Shown here piece by piece: positions 1-8,915 of a stretch of DNA of 64,000 nt. This stretch comes from Microbacterium forte. GTDB taxonomy: Bacteria > Actinomycetota > Actinomycetes > Actinomycetales > Microbacteriaceae. The stretch covers positions 1,488,001 through 1,552,000 of the forward strand of contig NZ_CP116871.1 of assembly GCF_031885415.1 (NCBI RefSeq), in the 5' to 3' direction. A program made the position numbers and the translations under genes. Position 1 is the stretch's first letter; every line of letters begins with the position of its first letter. Below the pieces are notes generated by a model. It had not been told where the DNA came from. It searched no databases and saw only the letters and a program-made list of their open reading frames with translations.

Positions 1-231
1 CACAATCACGTCGCTGCCCTCGACGACGGCGAGATCAGAACCGCCGCTCACCGCCGCCGACGTGAACTGCGTGCCGTGCGCCAGGTCGAGCACCTCGGCG
101 TCGACCTTGTCCGTCGCGATGTCGTAGAGCGCGACTTCGGCCGCACTCCCCCGGATCAACGCGGCATAGGCCACGCTCACCCCCACGCTGCCTGCACCGA
201 TAACCGTGATCTTCGTCCGTGCCTTGGTCAT
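1..231 (-). CDS. ldh: L-lactate dehydrogenase, N-terminal part (cut by window edge)
   Basis: Only the first 77 codons lie in the window. They encode a Rossmann NAD-binding start with the glycine motif GAGSVG near residue 12, an acidic residue closing the second strand (LYDI, about residues 35-38) and the DLAHGTQF segment typical of lactate/malate dehydrogenases. The lactate form is favoured by the wording of that segment, but malate dehydrogenase cannot be strictly excluded without the substrate loop. The enzyme would interconvert pyruvate and lactate with NAD(H) in the cytoplasm. The ATG at 231 is the first plausible start. It lies downstream of guaA on the same strand, separated by a strong hairpin, so it is probably a separate transcription unit. 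Confidence 0.85.
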   Translation of the reverse strand, partial: MTKARTKITVIGAGSVGVSVAYAALIRGSAAEVALYDIATDKVDAEVLDLAHGTQFTSAAVSGGSDLAVVEGSDVIV

Positions 232-256
232 ACGCTCATCCTGCCCGAAATACCGC

Positions 257-291
257 GAACGGGCACGGACCGCGATGGTCCGTGCCCGTTC
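257..291 (-). terminator. terminator of guaA
   Basis: A perfect 15-bp stem with a 5-base loop sits 22 bases past the guaA stop and ahead of the ldh start. It should end guaA transcription and isolate ldh. No long T-run follows, as is usual in GC-rich actinobacteria. Confidence 0.85.
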
Positions 292-312
292 ATGGTCATG
301 CGAGCAACGAGC

Positions 313-1899
313 TCACTCCCACTCGATGGTTCCCGGCGGCTTCGACGTCACGTCGAGCACGACGCGGTTGACGTCGCGGACGCCGTTGGTGATGCGGTTC
401 GAGATCTTCGACAACACGTCGTAGGGCAGACGCGTCCAGTCGGCCGTCATGGCGTCTTCGCTCGACACCGGGCGCAGCACGATCGGGTGGCCATAGGTGC
501 GGCCGTCGCCCTGCACGCCCACCGAGCGCACATCGGCGAGCAGCACGACGGGGCACTGCCAGATGTCTTGGTCGAGGCCGGCCTTGGTGAGCTCCTCACG
601 CGCGATCGCGTCGGCTTCGCGAAGGATCTCGAGGCGGTCCTGTGTGACCTCGCCGATGATGCGGATGCCCAGGCCGGGTCCGGGGAACGGCTGACGGCCG
701 ACGATCGCCTCGGGGATGCCGAGCTCGCGGCCGATCGCGCGCACCTCGTCCTTGAACAGGGCCCGCAGCGGCTCGATGAGCTCGAAGTCGAGGTCGTCGG
801 GGAGCCCGCCGACGTTGTGGTGCGACTTGATGTTGGCCGTGCCCGCACCGCCACCCGACTCGACGACGTCGGGGTACAGCGTGCCCTGCACGAGGAACTT
901 GACCGGGGCGCCGCCCGAGGCCTTCGCCTCGGCGACGAGGTCGAGCTGCACCTTCTCGAAGGCGCGGATGAACTCGCGACCGATGACCTTGCGCTTCTCC
1001 TCGGGGTCGGTGACGCCCGCGAGGTGACCGAGGAAGACATCTGCCGCATCGACCGTGATCAGACGCACGCCAGTGGACTCGACGTAATCCTTCTCGACCT
1101 GCTCGCGCTCGCCCTTGCGCAGGAGGCCGTGGTCGACGAAGACCGCGGTCAGCTGGTCGCCGATCGCCTTGTGCACGAGGGCGGTCGAGACCGCCGAGTC
1201 GACGCCGCCGGAGAGCGCTGAGATGACGCGGGCGTCGCCCACCTGCTCGCGGATGCGCTCGACCTGCTCGGCGATCACGTTGCCGCTGTTCCAGTCGGAT
1301 GCGAGACCCGCGCCCTTGTGCAGGAAGTTCTCGATCACGCGCTGGCCGTGGTCGGAGTGCTTGACCTCGGGGTGCCACTGCACGCCGTAGAAGCCGCGCT
1401 CCTCGTTCGCGAATGCCGCGACCTTGGTCGCATCGGTCGTGGCGAGCACGTCGAAGCCCTCCGGTGCCTTGGCGACCTGGTCGCCGTGGCTCATCCACAC
1501 GTTCTGCTCGGCCGGCTGGCCGCCGAGCAGCGTGCCGCCGTCACCCGAGACGACGGCATCCGTCGCTCCGTACTCGCGGAGGCCGGTGTTCGCGACCTCG
1601 CCGCCGAGGGTCTGCGCCATGTACTGGAAGCCGTAGCAGATGCCGAGCGTGGGCACGCCGAGCTCGAAGACCGCGGGGTCGAGGCGCGGAGCGCCCTCCT
1701 CGTAGACCGACGACGGACCACCCGAGAGGATGATCGCGACCGGGTTCTTCTCAGCGATCTCGGCGGCCGTGGCGGTGTGCGGCACGATCTCGCTGTAGAC
1801 GCCGGCCTCACGCACCCGACGGGCGATCAGCTGCGCGTACTGCGCGCCGAAGTCGACGACGAGCGTGGGGCGCTGCTGGGTCTCGGACTGTTCGGTCAC
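313..1899 (-). CDS. guaA: GMP synthase (glutamine-hydrolysing)
   Basis: A 528-residue enzyme that aminates XMP to GMP using glutamine and ATP, the last step of guanine nucleotide synthesis. The class I amidotransferase domain has its nucleophile in GICYGF (Cys88) and the His/Glu pair in WHPE (His176, Glu178). The ATP pyrophosphatase P-loop is SGGVDS at residues 230-235. The protein ends with the family-typical PPGTIEWE. The open frame extends farther upstream, but the GTG at 1899 starts the conserved sequence. It overlaps the stop of the DUF3817 gene in a GTGA arrangement, so the two are translationally coupled. Length matches the family. Confidence 0.98.
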   Translation of the reverse strand: MTEQSETQQRPTLVVDFGAQYAQLIARRVREAGVYSEIVPHTATAAEIAEKNPVAIILSGGPSSVYEEGAPRLDPAVFELGVPTLGICYGFQYMAQTLGGEVANTGLREYGATDAVVSGDGGTLLGGQPAEQNVWMSHGDQVAKAPEGFDVLATTDATKVAAFANEERGFYGVQWHPEVKHSDHGQRVIENFLHKGAGLASDWNSGNVIAEQVERIREQVGDARVISALSGGVDSAVSTALVHKAIGDQLTAVFVDHGLLRKGEREQVEKDYVESTGVRLITVDAADVFLGHLAGVTDPEEKRKVIGREFIRAFEKVQLDLVAEAKASGGAPVKFLVQGTLYPDVVESGGGAGTANIKSHHNVGGLPDDLDFELIEPLRALFKDEVRAIGRELGIPEAIVGRQPFPGPGLGIRIIGEVTQDRLEILREADAIAREELTKAGLDQDIWQCPVVLLADVRSVGVQGDGRTYGHPIVLRPVSSEDAMTADWTRLPYDVLSKISNRITNGVRDVNRVVLDVTSKPPGTIEWE

Positions 1900-2366
1900 C
1901 GGACACCTTCCGTGGCAGGGGCGGGGGCCGAGGCGGCCTCCCTCGAAGCGAGGTAGGCCTTGACGTCGCGGGCGACGATGGCCTCCATGAAGAACGACAG
2001 CAGCGGGATCACGCCGCCGAGCGCGAGCAGGATGAAGCGCAGGAACGGCCAGCGCATGAGGCTCCACATCCGGAAGCACGCGAAGAGGTAGACGACATAG
2101 AACCAGCCGTGCGCGACGAGGATCGAGAGCGAGATGTTGAGTCCGTCGCCGGTCGATTCGAGGCCCTCGGGCCCCTCGACCACGGGTGCGAACCACAGCA
2201 GACCGCCGGATCCCCCTGCGAAGAGCTCGAGTCGGATCGGCGTGTACTTCAGCACCATCTCGGCGACCAGCAGGAGCAGCATGACTCCGGTGATGATCGA
2301 CGCGATCTGGTAGAACTTCAGCGCACCACGGATCGCCGGAAAGCTGGCGACTTTCGGTTCGGGCAT
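1896..2366 (-). CDS. DUF3817 family membrane protein
   Basis: A 156-residue protein with about four hydrophobic segments (around residues 17-37, 75-95, 108-128) and a charged Ala/Pro-rich tail. It matches the actinobacterial DUF3817 integral membrane family, whose function is unknown. It overlaps guaA by four bases and is the first gene of that unit. Its ATG is preceded at six bases by a TAGACT box, which suggests a leaderless transcript, although a GGAG also lies in that gap. Position upstream of guaA is conserved in relatives as far as I recall, but nothing here ties it to purine metabolism mechanistically. Confidence 0.85.
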   Translation of the reverse strand: MPEPKVASFPAIRGALKFYQIASIITGVMLLLLVAEMVLKYTPIRLELFAGGSGGLLWFAPVVEGPEGLESTGDGLNISLSILVAHGWFYVVYLFACFRMWSLMRWPFLRFILLALGGVIPLLSFFMEAIVARDVKAYLASREAASAPAPATEGVR

Positions 2367-2372
2367 GACTCC

Positions 2373-2378
2373 AGTCTA
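2373..2378 (-). promoter_or_regulatory. -10 box, probable leaderless start of DUF3817-guaA
   Basis: TAGACT on the minus strand, six bases before the ATG at 2366. The geometry places +1 at or next to the start codon. It matches the same arrangement at a dozen other genes in the window. Confidence 0.6.
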
Positions 2379-2384
2379 CCCGGG

Positions 2385-2404
2385 CGGAATCCGCGTCGAT
2401 TCCG
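2385..2404 (-). terminator. weak hairpin after the sugar operon
   Basis: A 7-bp stem (CGGAATC/GATTCCG) with a 6-base loop lies immediately downstream of the manA-like stop codon. It is short, so read-through into DUF3817-guaA is possible. Confidence 0.4.
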
Positions 2405-2407
2405 GCC

Positions 2408-3385
2408 TCAGGGCGTCGGTGGGCGCGCCACGAGCAGCTCGCCGACTCCGGTCGCGTCGAGTGCTCCGGCCGCGTGCGGAACGACGAGAGTGGCCCCCGT
2501 ACGGTGCTCGACGCCTCCGATCACGACGTCGCCCGCGCTCACGATCAGGACCGAGAAGCCCTGGTCGATGACGGTCGGGCCGTCGACGGGGACACGCTCG
2601 AGACGGAAGTACTCGTCGGCGGGGTGAGGGAAGACCGAGTCGGATGCCGGAGCGGGGCCGATGAGCTCTCCGAGGTCGCTGCGCGACCGCCCCCTGCGGT
2701 TCACCGCGGCGAGCGCGACCTCGAAGCCGAGTCCGAGGTGACCGACCGCGGCTCCGTCGATCGCGTAGTCGTGCCACTCGAGGAGGATCGAGAGATCCTC
2801 GGGCTGCTGCAGTTCGAGCAGCAGGATGCCGGCGCCGATGGCGTGCAGCTCACCCGGGGGCACCCAGACGACGTCGCCGGGGTGGACGTCCACCGCGTGG
2901 AGCAGGTCGAGCAGCGCCGCCGAGTCCTGCCGATCGACGAGGTCCGCCAGCACGTCGGCCGCGACGTCGTCTCGCAGTCCGACGTGCACAGTGCCGCCCT
3001 GCAGGATGTACCAGGCCTCCGCCTTGCCGTGTGCGGTACCGAGGTGCGTCGCCGCGAAGTCGTCGTGCGGGTGCGCGTGAACCGGCAGGCGTTGCCCCGC
3101 GTCGAGGAGCTTGACCAGCAGGCGCGTGTCGGCGCCCCATCGTGCGACGTGGCGCTCACCCAGCCACGCGATCGGGTCGTCGGCGACCGCCTCTCGCAGC
3201 AGCCGTCCGTCGGGGAGTCTGGTGAGTCCGACGAGCGCCTCGCCGTTGACGGTGGTCGTCGACGCGATCCAGTCCTCGGGTTCGCGAGGTGCGGAGGCCC
3301 GCTCTCCCCGGAAGCCGCTGACGCGCGCTCCCCCGCGGTAGAAGCGCTCAGCCGGTCGGTTCGACGGCAGCAGGATCGGATTCAC
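2408..3385 (-). CDS. manA: class I mannose-6-phosphate isomerase-type protein
   Basis: A 325-residue cupin-fold protein of the type I phosphomannose isomerase family. The metal-binding HxH is visible in [10 protein letters not shown] (about residue 102), followed by the Glu in GKAEAWYIL and a later His in [11 protein letters not shown]. Such enzymes interconvert mannose-6-phosphate and fructose-6-phosphate. It is the last gene of the sugar operon and overlaps the ADP-dependent kinase gene by four bases (ATGA). That suggests its real substrate is the sugar phosphate handled by this operon, which need not be mannose. Length is on the short side for ManA (about 390), as in other actinobacterial operon-borne members. 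Confidence 0.8.
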   Translation of the reverse strand: MNPILLPSNRPAERFYRGGARVSGFRGERASAPREPEDWIASTTTVNGEALVGLTRLPDGRLLREAVADDPIAWLGERHVARWGADTRLLVKLLDAGQRLPVHAHPHDDFAATHLGTAHGKAEAWYILQGGTVHVGLRDDVAADVLADLVDRQDSAALLDLLHAVDVHPGDVVWVPPGELHAIGAGILLLELQQPEDLSILLEWHDYAIDGAAVGHLGLGFEVALAAVNRRGRSRSDLGELIGPAPASDSVFPHPADEYFRLERVPVDGPTVIDQGFSVLIVSAGDVVIGGVEHRTGATLVVPHAAGALDATGVGELLVARPPTP

Positions 3386-4590
3386 TCGGTCTCCCTCGAT
3401 CGCACGGCTCCGGCGAGGAATCCCCCGACGAACGTGTCTCCGAGGCCGACCGTGGTCGGCGATGCGACATCGAGCGAGAACGCCGCGACGCCCACGGCAT
3501 CGGGCAGCGCATCCTCGACGGCGGCGACGAGCGCCTGCCCTCCCCCGTGGCGGGGCAGGGCTGAGGTCTCCTCGACGTCGCGCTCGGTCAGCCGGTCGCC
3601 GATGCGGTAACGCGTGGCGGCGACACGCACGGCGCTGTCGAGCGCGGCACGGTGCCGACCGGCATCCGGCCCTGTGGCGATCGCCCAGTAGCGTGTGTGC
3701 ACGACCAGGGCGCGCGCGGGGATGATCATCTGCGCTTCGTGGAGGGCGCGGATGACGTCGGACTGGTCGAGCAGATTCACCGACCGGCCGACGTACTCCT
3801 GCAGCTCGTCTTCGTTCATGCCGTAGACGTCGATCTGCGGTAGCAGGCGAGCCCGGACCGTCTCGGCGAAGCTCCGAGTGTAGAAGCCCGCGTCTTCGTA
3901 GTAGACGAGGGAGTCATCGGGCAGGCTCTGCATCGCCGTTCGCACCTCGGCGAGCCGGAACTCGAGCAGATCATGATCCTGCATCGTGTTGAACCCCGAG
4001 ACGAGGAACACCCCCGCACCCGCGAGGGCGTCGGCGAGGTCGGGCGCCAGCAGCATGCGCCGATTCGGCGGGTCGTTCGCGAAGATCAGGCGGTTGGGTG
4101 CGGGCGACAGGACGTCGCCGTCTGTGAGCCGCACATGCGCGCCGACCGGGTACTGCACGATGAGGTGCGGATCGAGGGTGTCCTCCGTCGCCGAGCAGAT
4201 GTACGACATCGACTCCGGAAGCAGCCGGCGCACGTTGTCGTCGATGCTCACCAGGTGCTGCACGCTCGGGATGCCGAGGGCATCGAGCACGAGACCGGCT
4301 CGCACCCCGGTGCCTCCGAGCGTGATCGTGTGCGCGAAGTGCGACACGAACGCCTCGATCACCTCGGACGAGGCGACGAACCGCTCCGCCCCGGTTCCCG
4401 AGGCGACGAACGCGAGCACCGCCACCAGCAGCGAGCGTTCGTCGATGATCGGCGCCGTGGTCGTCAGTTCATGCCGGCGCACACCGTGCGCGTGCGCCAG
4501 CCTGTCGAACACCGACGAATCCCACGTGAGCTCGTAGTCGACTGTCCCGCCGAGTCCGAGTACGAGCGTTCTGTCCACGTCGCCGATCAT
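3382..4590 (-). CDS. ADP-dependent phosphofructokinase/glucokinase family sugar kinase
   Basis: A 402-residue ribokinase-fold protein resembling the ADP-dependent glucokinase/phosphofructokinase family best known from archaea. Visible hallmarks are a GGTGVRAG loop near residue 93, an NxxE metal motif in GMNEDE, a VHTRYW segment that contacts adenosine in the family, and the catalytic GLGDTF near residue 380. It would phosphorylate a sugar or sugar phosphate using ADP rather than ATP. It sits 18 bases downstream of a class II aldolase gene, which fits making a ketose-1,6-bisphosphate for cleavage. Substrate and true phosphoryl donor cannot be read from the sequence. Confidence 0.8.
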   Translation of the reverse strand: MIGDVDRTLVLGLGGTVDYELTWDSSVFDRLAHAHGVRRHELTTTAPIIDERSLLVAVLAFVASGTGAERFVASSEVIEAFVSHFAHTITLGGTGVRAGLVLDALGIPSVQHLVSIDDNVRRLLPESMSYICSATEDTLDPHLIVQYPVGAHVRLTDGDVLSPAPNRLIFANDPPNRRMLLAPDLADALAGAGVFLVSGFNTMQDHDLLEFRLAEVRTAMQSLPDDSLVYYEDAGFYTRSFAETVRARLLPQIDVYGMNEDELQEYVGRSVNLLDQSDVIRALHEAQMIIPARALVVHTRYWAIATGPDAGRHRAALDSAVRVAATRYRIGDRLTERDVEETSALPRHGGGQALVAAVEDALPDAVGVAAFSLDVASPTTVGLGDTFVGGFLAGAVRSRETE

Positions 4591-4608
4591 CCTTCCGAGG
4601 TCCGAGGT

Positions 4609-5472
4609 TCAGTACAGCGACGCCTTGCCGTCTGCGCCGAACAGGTCGATCTTCTCAGCAGCCGTGGCCTTCATGGCCTCGAGGGCCGCCGGCTGGATCG
4701 CGTTGGGTTCGCGCAGACGCTGATCGGTGCCGAGGATCTCGCGCATGCGGTTGTGGTACGAGACCTTGATGTCGCTCGAGATGTTGATCTTGTTGACGCC
4801 CAGCTCGACGGCGCGGCGGAGCTCGGCATCCGGGTTCGAGGAACCGCCGTGCAGCACCAGGGGGATGCCGACCGCGGCCTTGATCTCCTCGAGCAGATCG
4901 TGACGCAGCTCGGGGTTCTTGTCGCTCGGGTAGAGACCGTGCGAGGTGCCGATCGCGATGGCGAGGCTGTCGACGCCGGTCTCCTCGACGAAACGCACCG
5001 CGTCTTCCGGGTTCGTGTAGATGATCTCCGCGGCACCCGACTCGCCGTAGCTGTCGTTGGCGCCGATCGTGCCGAGCTCGCCTTCGACCTGGATCCCCAC
5101 GGCATGAGCCGCATCGACGACCTTGCGGGTCAGCGCCACGTTCTCGTCGAACGGCAGCAGCGAGGCGTCGATCATGACCGAGGTGAAGCCGGCCTTGATC
5201 GCGGTGATGATCTGCTCGTAGCTGCCGCCGTGGTCCCAGTGGATCGCGACGGGCACGCTCGAGCGGTGCGCACGGGAGTGCATCGCCGCGATCAGATCGG
5301 TGGTGATGTGAGACACCTCGTCGGGGTGGATCGCGATGATGACCGGGGCGGCCTTCTGCTCGCTGATGTCCATGACCCCGTTGAACATCGCCCAGTCGCT
5401 GATGTTGAACGCCGGGATGGCGAAGTTGTTCTCGTTGGCGACATCGAGGATGGATTTGCCGGTGTAGAGCAC
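4609..5472 (-). CDS. class II fructose/tagatose-bisphosphate aldolase family
   Basis: A 287-residue zinc-dependent aldolase of the FbaA/GatY/KbaY family. The family's landmarks are present in order: HWDHGG with the zinc His and catalytic Asp region (about residues 78-83), VEGELG, IGTSHG with a further zinc His, and LHGGSS phosphate-binding loop. It should split a ketose-1,6-bisphosphate into dihydroxyacetone phosphate and an aldehyde (glyceraldehyde-3-phosphate for fructose or tagatose bisphosphate). It lies between the transporter genes and the ADP-dependent kinase, so it is likely the catabolic exit into glycolysis for the imported sugar. Which epimer it uses is not clear from sequence. Confidence 0.88.
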   Translation of the reverse strand: MLYTGKSILDVANENNFAIPAFNISDWAMFNGVMDISEQKAAPVIIAIHPDEVSHITTDLIAAMHSRAHRSSVPVAIHWDHGGSYEQIITAIKAGFTSVMIDASLLPFDENVALTRKVVDAAHAVGIQVEGELGTIGANDSYGESGAAEIIYTNPEDAVRFVEETGVDSLAIAIGTSHGLYPSDKNPELRHDLLEEIKAAVGIPLVLHGGSSNPDAELRRAVELGVNKINISSDIKVSYHNRMREILGTDQRLREPNAIQPAALEAMKATAAEKIDLFGADGKASLY

Positions 5473-5518
5473 GTGTTTTCTCCTGTTTCGTGGTGGTCGG
5501 TTGTCCGTCGGCGCGACG

Positions 5519-6364
5519 TCAGCTCTTCACTGACCCCGCCGTGAGACCGCTGATGAAGTACCGCTGGAAGATGAGGAAGAGGATCAGCACGGGGATGGAC
5601 CCGAGCACGCTCATCGCCATGATCTGGTTCCACTCGTATGAGTGCTGGCCCATGAGCAGCTGGATGCCGATGGGAACCGTGCGCATGTCGATGGTGCGGG
5701 TCAGCGTCAGCGCGAACAGGTACTCGTTCCACGCGATCATGAACGTGTAGATCCCGACTGAGACGATGCCGGGAACCGAGATCGGCACCAGGATCCGCCA
5801 GAGGGCGGTCATGGACCCGGCGCCGTCGACACGGACGGCCTCGTCGAGCTCCTTCGGCAGGGTGTTGAAGTAGCCGGTCATCATGATGATCGCGTAGGGC
5901 AGCGTGAACACCATGTAGGTGAGGATCAGGCCGAGGTACGAGTTGTACAGCCCGAGCGCAACCATGAGTCCGAAGTACGGGATCAACAGCGTGATCGGAG
6001 GCACGGCCTGCACGCTGACGATCACCACGTTCAGGATGCGCTTGCCTCGGAACTCGAACCGGCTGAACGCGTAGGCCGCCTGGATCGCCACCAGCAGGGT
6101 GAGGATCGTAACCGACCCCGCCACGATGTAGCTGTTCAGGAAGAACCGCATGGTCTCGGGGTTCGTGAAGATCGCGATGTAGGCGTCGAACGAGAACGTG
6201 TCGGTGATCAGCCGCGGGGGAAGCTCGAAGATCTGCGTGTTCGATTTGAACGAGCTCGACAGCATCCACAGCACGGGACCGGCGGCGAAGACCGCGCCGA
6301 TGATGAGACCGATGGTCAGGCCCGTCTTGGCGACACGGCGCTGGGCGAGGGCGGTGAGAGCCAT
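5519..6364 (-). CDS. carbohydrate ABC transporter permease (MalG/UgpE type)
   Basis: A 281-residue inner-membrane protein with about six transmembrane segments, the first at residues 17-37. The cytoplasmic EAA loop reads ELDEAVRVDGAGS (near residue 185), the contact for the ATPase subunit. The open frame continues upstream, but the ATG at 6364 begins the conserved N-terminus and is two bases beyond the stop of the partner permease gene. It pairs with the 6367-7290 product to form the membrane channel for the sugar bound by the lipoprotein encoded upstream. No ATPase gene lies in the operon. Confidence 0.95.
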   Translation of the reverse strand: MALTALAQRRVAKTGLTIGLIIGAVFAAGPVLWMLSSSFKSNTQIFELPPRLITDTFSFDAYIAIFTNPETMRFFLNSYIVAGSVTILTLLVAIQAAYAFSRFEFRGKRILNVVIVSVQAVPPITLLIPYFGLMVALGLYNSYLGLILTYMVFTLPYAIIMMTGYFNTLPKELDEAVRVDGAGSMTALWRILVPISVPGIVSVGIYTFMIAWNEYLFALTLTRTIDMRTVPIGIQLLMGQHSYEWNQIMAMSVLGSIPVLILFLIFQRYFISGLTAGSVKS

Positions 6365-6366
6365 GA

Positions 6367-7290
6367 TCAGTCCCTCGCTTTCTGGTGACGGACGTAGAAC
6401 ACGGCGAGCACCATCGACATCAGCAGGACCAGGACCGCGGAGGTCGCCGCGAGCGAGAAGTCGTATTTGGCGAAGGCGAGCTTGTAGGTGAAGGTGCTGA
6501 GCACCTCTGTGACATCGATCGGTCCGCCACCCGTGGTCATCCATATGAGGGCGAACTGCTGCGAGGTCCAGATCAGGTCGAGCAGCACCAGGCTGATGAT
6601 GATGGGACGCAGCTGCGGGATGGTGACGTTCCAGAACCGCTGCACGCTGTTCGCGCCGTCGACGGTCGCAGCCTCGTGCAGTTCGGCCGGAACTCCCTGG
6701 AGGCCCGCGAGCAGGCTCACCATGAAGAACGGGTAGCCGGCCCAGATGTTGATGAAGATGATGGTGCCCAGCGCGAGCTGCGGAGAGGCGAGCCACTCGA
6801 TGTCGGTGTTGAGCAGGAAGTTGACCACGCCGTTCGGGGCGAGGAGCATGCGCCAGAGCACGGCGATCACCGCGACGGTGAAGAGCCACGGCAAGACGTA
6901 GAGAGCCCGGAAGAGCGAACGTGAGAACCGACCGAGCAGGGGGCTGTTGAGCATCATCGCGAACGCGAGACCCAGCACGAGGTGCGCTGCGACGCTCGCC
7001 ACCGTGAAGAGGATGGTGTTGCCCGTCGCCTTCCAGAAACCGGGATCCGAGAGGATCTCGACATAGTTCTGGATTCCGACGAACTCCGGCGACTTGTTCA
7101 GGATCACGTTGTCCTGGAACGAGTACCCGATCACCATCACGATCGGGATGATCATCAGCACGAACAGCAGGATGATCGTCGGCGAGAGGAATCCGTACGA
7201 CTCCGTGGTCTTGCGCAGCTGTCGGCGTCGCCGCGACAGCGCGACCCCTGTGACGATCACCTCGGTGTCGTCTGACATCTTCAGGCTCAT
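6367..7290 (-). CDS. carbohydrate ABC transporter permease (MalF/UgpA type)
   Basis: A 307-residue permease with about six transmembrane helices and an EAA loop ELHEAATVDGANS (about residues 205-217). The start at 7290 is preferred over an upstream in-frame ATG at 7326 because an AAGGAG lies 11 bases before it and because MSLKMSDD fits a cytoplasmic tail. It is the first of two permease genes, following the binding-protein gene by 83 bases. Belongs to the CUT1 class of sugar importers. Confidence 0.94.
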   Translation of the reverse strand: MSLKMSDDTEVIVTGVALSRRRRQLRKTTESYGFLSPTIILLFVLMIIPIVMVIGYSFQDNVILNKSPEFVGIQNYVEILSDPGFWKATGNTILFTVASVAAHLVLGLAFAMMLNSPLLGRFSRSLFRALYVLPWLFTVAVIAVLWRMLLAPNGVVNFLLNTDIEWLASPQLALGTIIFINIWAGYPFFMVSLLAGLQGVPAELHEAATVDGANSVQRFWNVTIPQLRPIIISLVLLDLIWTSQQFALIWMTTGGGPIDVTEVLSTFTYKLAFAKYDFSLAATSAVLVLLMSMVLAVFYVRHQKARD

Positions 7291-7373
7291 GGGAACCGGT
7301 GCTCCTTGGTTGGTCGGGTGCCGCACCGGACTCGTCGCGATGCGGCACCCCGTTCAGGTGGGGAGGCGGAGGA

Positions 7374-8666
7374 TCAGAACTCCGCTTCCCAGGCCCCTTG
7401 CGCGGTCTTGAGCGCGTCGTCGATCGACTGCTGCCCGTCGAAGGCCGACTGCAGCTGCTCACCGAGCAGACGCATCAGCTCTTCGGCGACGGGGAGTCCG
7501 GTGAACTCGTTCGCCGGGTAGCCCGCCTGGTAGATGTCGAACGCCTGCTTGAACAGCTCGTCGTCGTTCACGAAGTCGGGGACCGACTTCGAGTTGCCGG
7601 GGAAGGCCTTCGCCATCGTCGAGAGCTCGGAGTTGGTCTGCTCGCTCATGAGGAACTCGACCAGCTTGAACGCGGCGTCCTTGTGCTCCGAGTTCTCGGC
7701 CACGCCGATCCCCCAGGATGCATACGGGATGCCCCGCTCGCCGTCGTATCCGTCTTCAGCCGGAAGCGCCGAGATCGAGAACTGCAGATCGGGGTTGGTC
7801 TCGCGGATCAGGTTGATGTGCGCCAGCGAGTCGATCATCATGCCGACGCGGCCGTTCGTGAACTCCTCGACCTTGTCCTGCTCCTTCATCGTGAAGGAGC
7901 CCGAGGCGATCGAGCCGTCGTCCCACATGCCGCCGATGAAATCGACCGCCGAGGTCACGTCGTCGTTCGTCAGATCGGGCTGGCCGTCCTTGAGCATCGA
8001 GCCGCCAGAGGCCCAGACCCACGACATGACGTCGTTCTGCACGCCGTTCGGAGCCTCCAACGAGAGGGGGAGGACCCAACCCGAGACGTCGCCACCGAGG
8101 GCCGAGACCTTCGAGGCTGCGTCCGCGAACTCCGTACGGGTGGTGGGTGGAGCAGTGACGCCCGCGTCGGCGAGCAGGGTGTCGTTCGTGAACATCGGGT
8201 AGACGAAGTTCACGACGGGGATCATGTAGGTGCTGCCGTCGACCTGGATCTGACTCGCCAGCTCGCTGTCGTCGTAGTCGTTCTCCTCCATGAGGGCGGT
8301 CAGGTCGGCGATGACGCCCTGCGACGCGAAGTCGTTGACCCATGCGCCGTCGAGGCCGACGACGTCGGGCATGGTGCCGGATGCCGCGCCGGCGAAGAGC
8401 TGCTCCTTGGTCGATGCGTACGGTCCGCTCACGAGCTCGACCGTGATACCGGGGTTCGCGTCTTCGAACTCGTCGATGAGCGCTCGGAACTCGCCGTCGG
8501 GGAGCTCCGGCTCCCACCACTGCGCGAATTCGATCGTGACGTCTCCGCCCCCGCCGTCGGTTCCGCTGTCGCCTGCCGCGCACCCAGCCACGGCCAGGAC
8601 TGTCACGGCTGCTGTCGCGGCGCCGGCGAGCTTGAGAATGCGGCGCCCTCGTCCCACTGTGATCAT
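7374..8666 (-). CDS. sugar-binding lipoprotein of ABC transporter
   Basis: A 430-residue extracellular solute-binding protein of family 1 type. It starts with a lipoprotein signal (basic residues, hydrophobic core, lipobox AVAGC with Cys29), followed by a Gly/Ser/Asp linker and the mature TIEFAQWWEPE opening typical of the class. It captures the sugar and delivers it to the two permeases encoded downstream. The ATG at 8666 has a good AGGAG five bases upstream. A longer frame to 8717 lacks such a site and would spoil the signal peptide. First gene of the operon, expressed from the promoter at 8731-8760. Confidence 0.95.
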   Translation of the reverse strand: MITVGRGRRILKLAGAATAAVTVLAVAGCAAGDSGTDGGGGDVTIEFAQWWEPELPDGEFRALIDEFEDANPGITVELVSGPYASTKEQLFAGAASGTMPDVVGLDGAWVNDFASQGVIADLTALMEENDYDDSELASQIQVDGSTYMIPVVNFVYPMFTNDTLLADAGVTAPPTTRTEFADAASKVSALGGDVSGWVLPLSLEAPNGVQNDVMSWVWASGGSMLKDGQPDLTNDDVTSAVDFIGGMWDDGSIASGSFTMKEQDKVEEFTNGRVGMMIDSLAHINLIRETNPDLQFSISALPAEDGYDGERGIPYASWGIGVAENSEHKDAAFKLVEFLMSEQTNSELSTMAKAFPGNSKSVPDFVNDDELFKQAFDIYQAGYPANEFTGLPVAEELMRLLGEQLQSAFDGQQSIDDALKTAQGAWEAEF

Positions 8667-8730
8667 CACTTCTCCTCTTCGAGATCGTGCCGCACACGCG
8701 CTTCGATGCTTGTTCATGCGGTTTTGAGCA

Positions 8731-8760
8731 ATGTTATGCGTTCATTTGCCGGAACGTCAA
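8731..8760 (-). promoter_or_regulatory. sigma-70-type promoter of the sugar operon
   Basis: Minus-strand -35 TTGACG (8755-8760) and -10 TAACAT (8731-8736) with an 18-base spacer. It lies 65 bases before the binding-protein start, in an unusually AT-rich stretch of the divergent regulator/operon gap. That gap is the expected place for the DeoR operator. Confidence 0.7.
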
Positions 8761-8858
8761 GCATTTCTTTGCACTATTCGGTGGATGTAATCACAGATTC
8801 GTTCCCGTATCGCCGTCACGGCGCGGGCTGCGGACACGATCCGCGCCGCAGCGAATCT

Positions 8859-8870
8859 GCAGTTTTCTGC
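8859..8870. promoter_or_regulatory. short palindrome, candidate DeoR operator
   Basis: GCAG-TTTT-CTGC, a perfect 4-bp inverted repeat with a T4 centre, about 46 bases before the DeoR start. Its short length makes it only a candidate. Confidence 0.3.
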
Positions 8871-8915
8871 TGAACTCTGCCGAATTTCTCGCTCGTATGT
8901 GCTAGAGATGGGTGC

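Noticed and set aside
3973..5544. Long plus-strand frame opposite the ADP kinase and aldolase genes
   Set aside because: Low-complexity composition and no recognisable domain. The minus-strand proteins have intact catalytic motifs.
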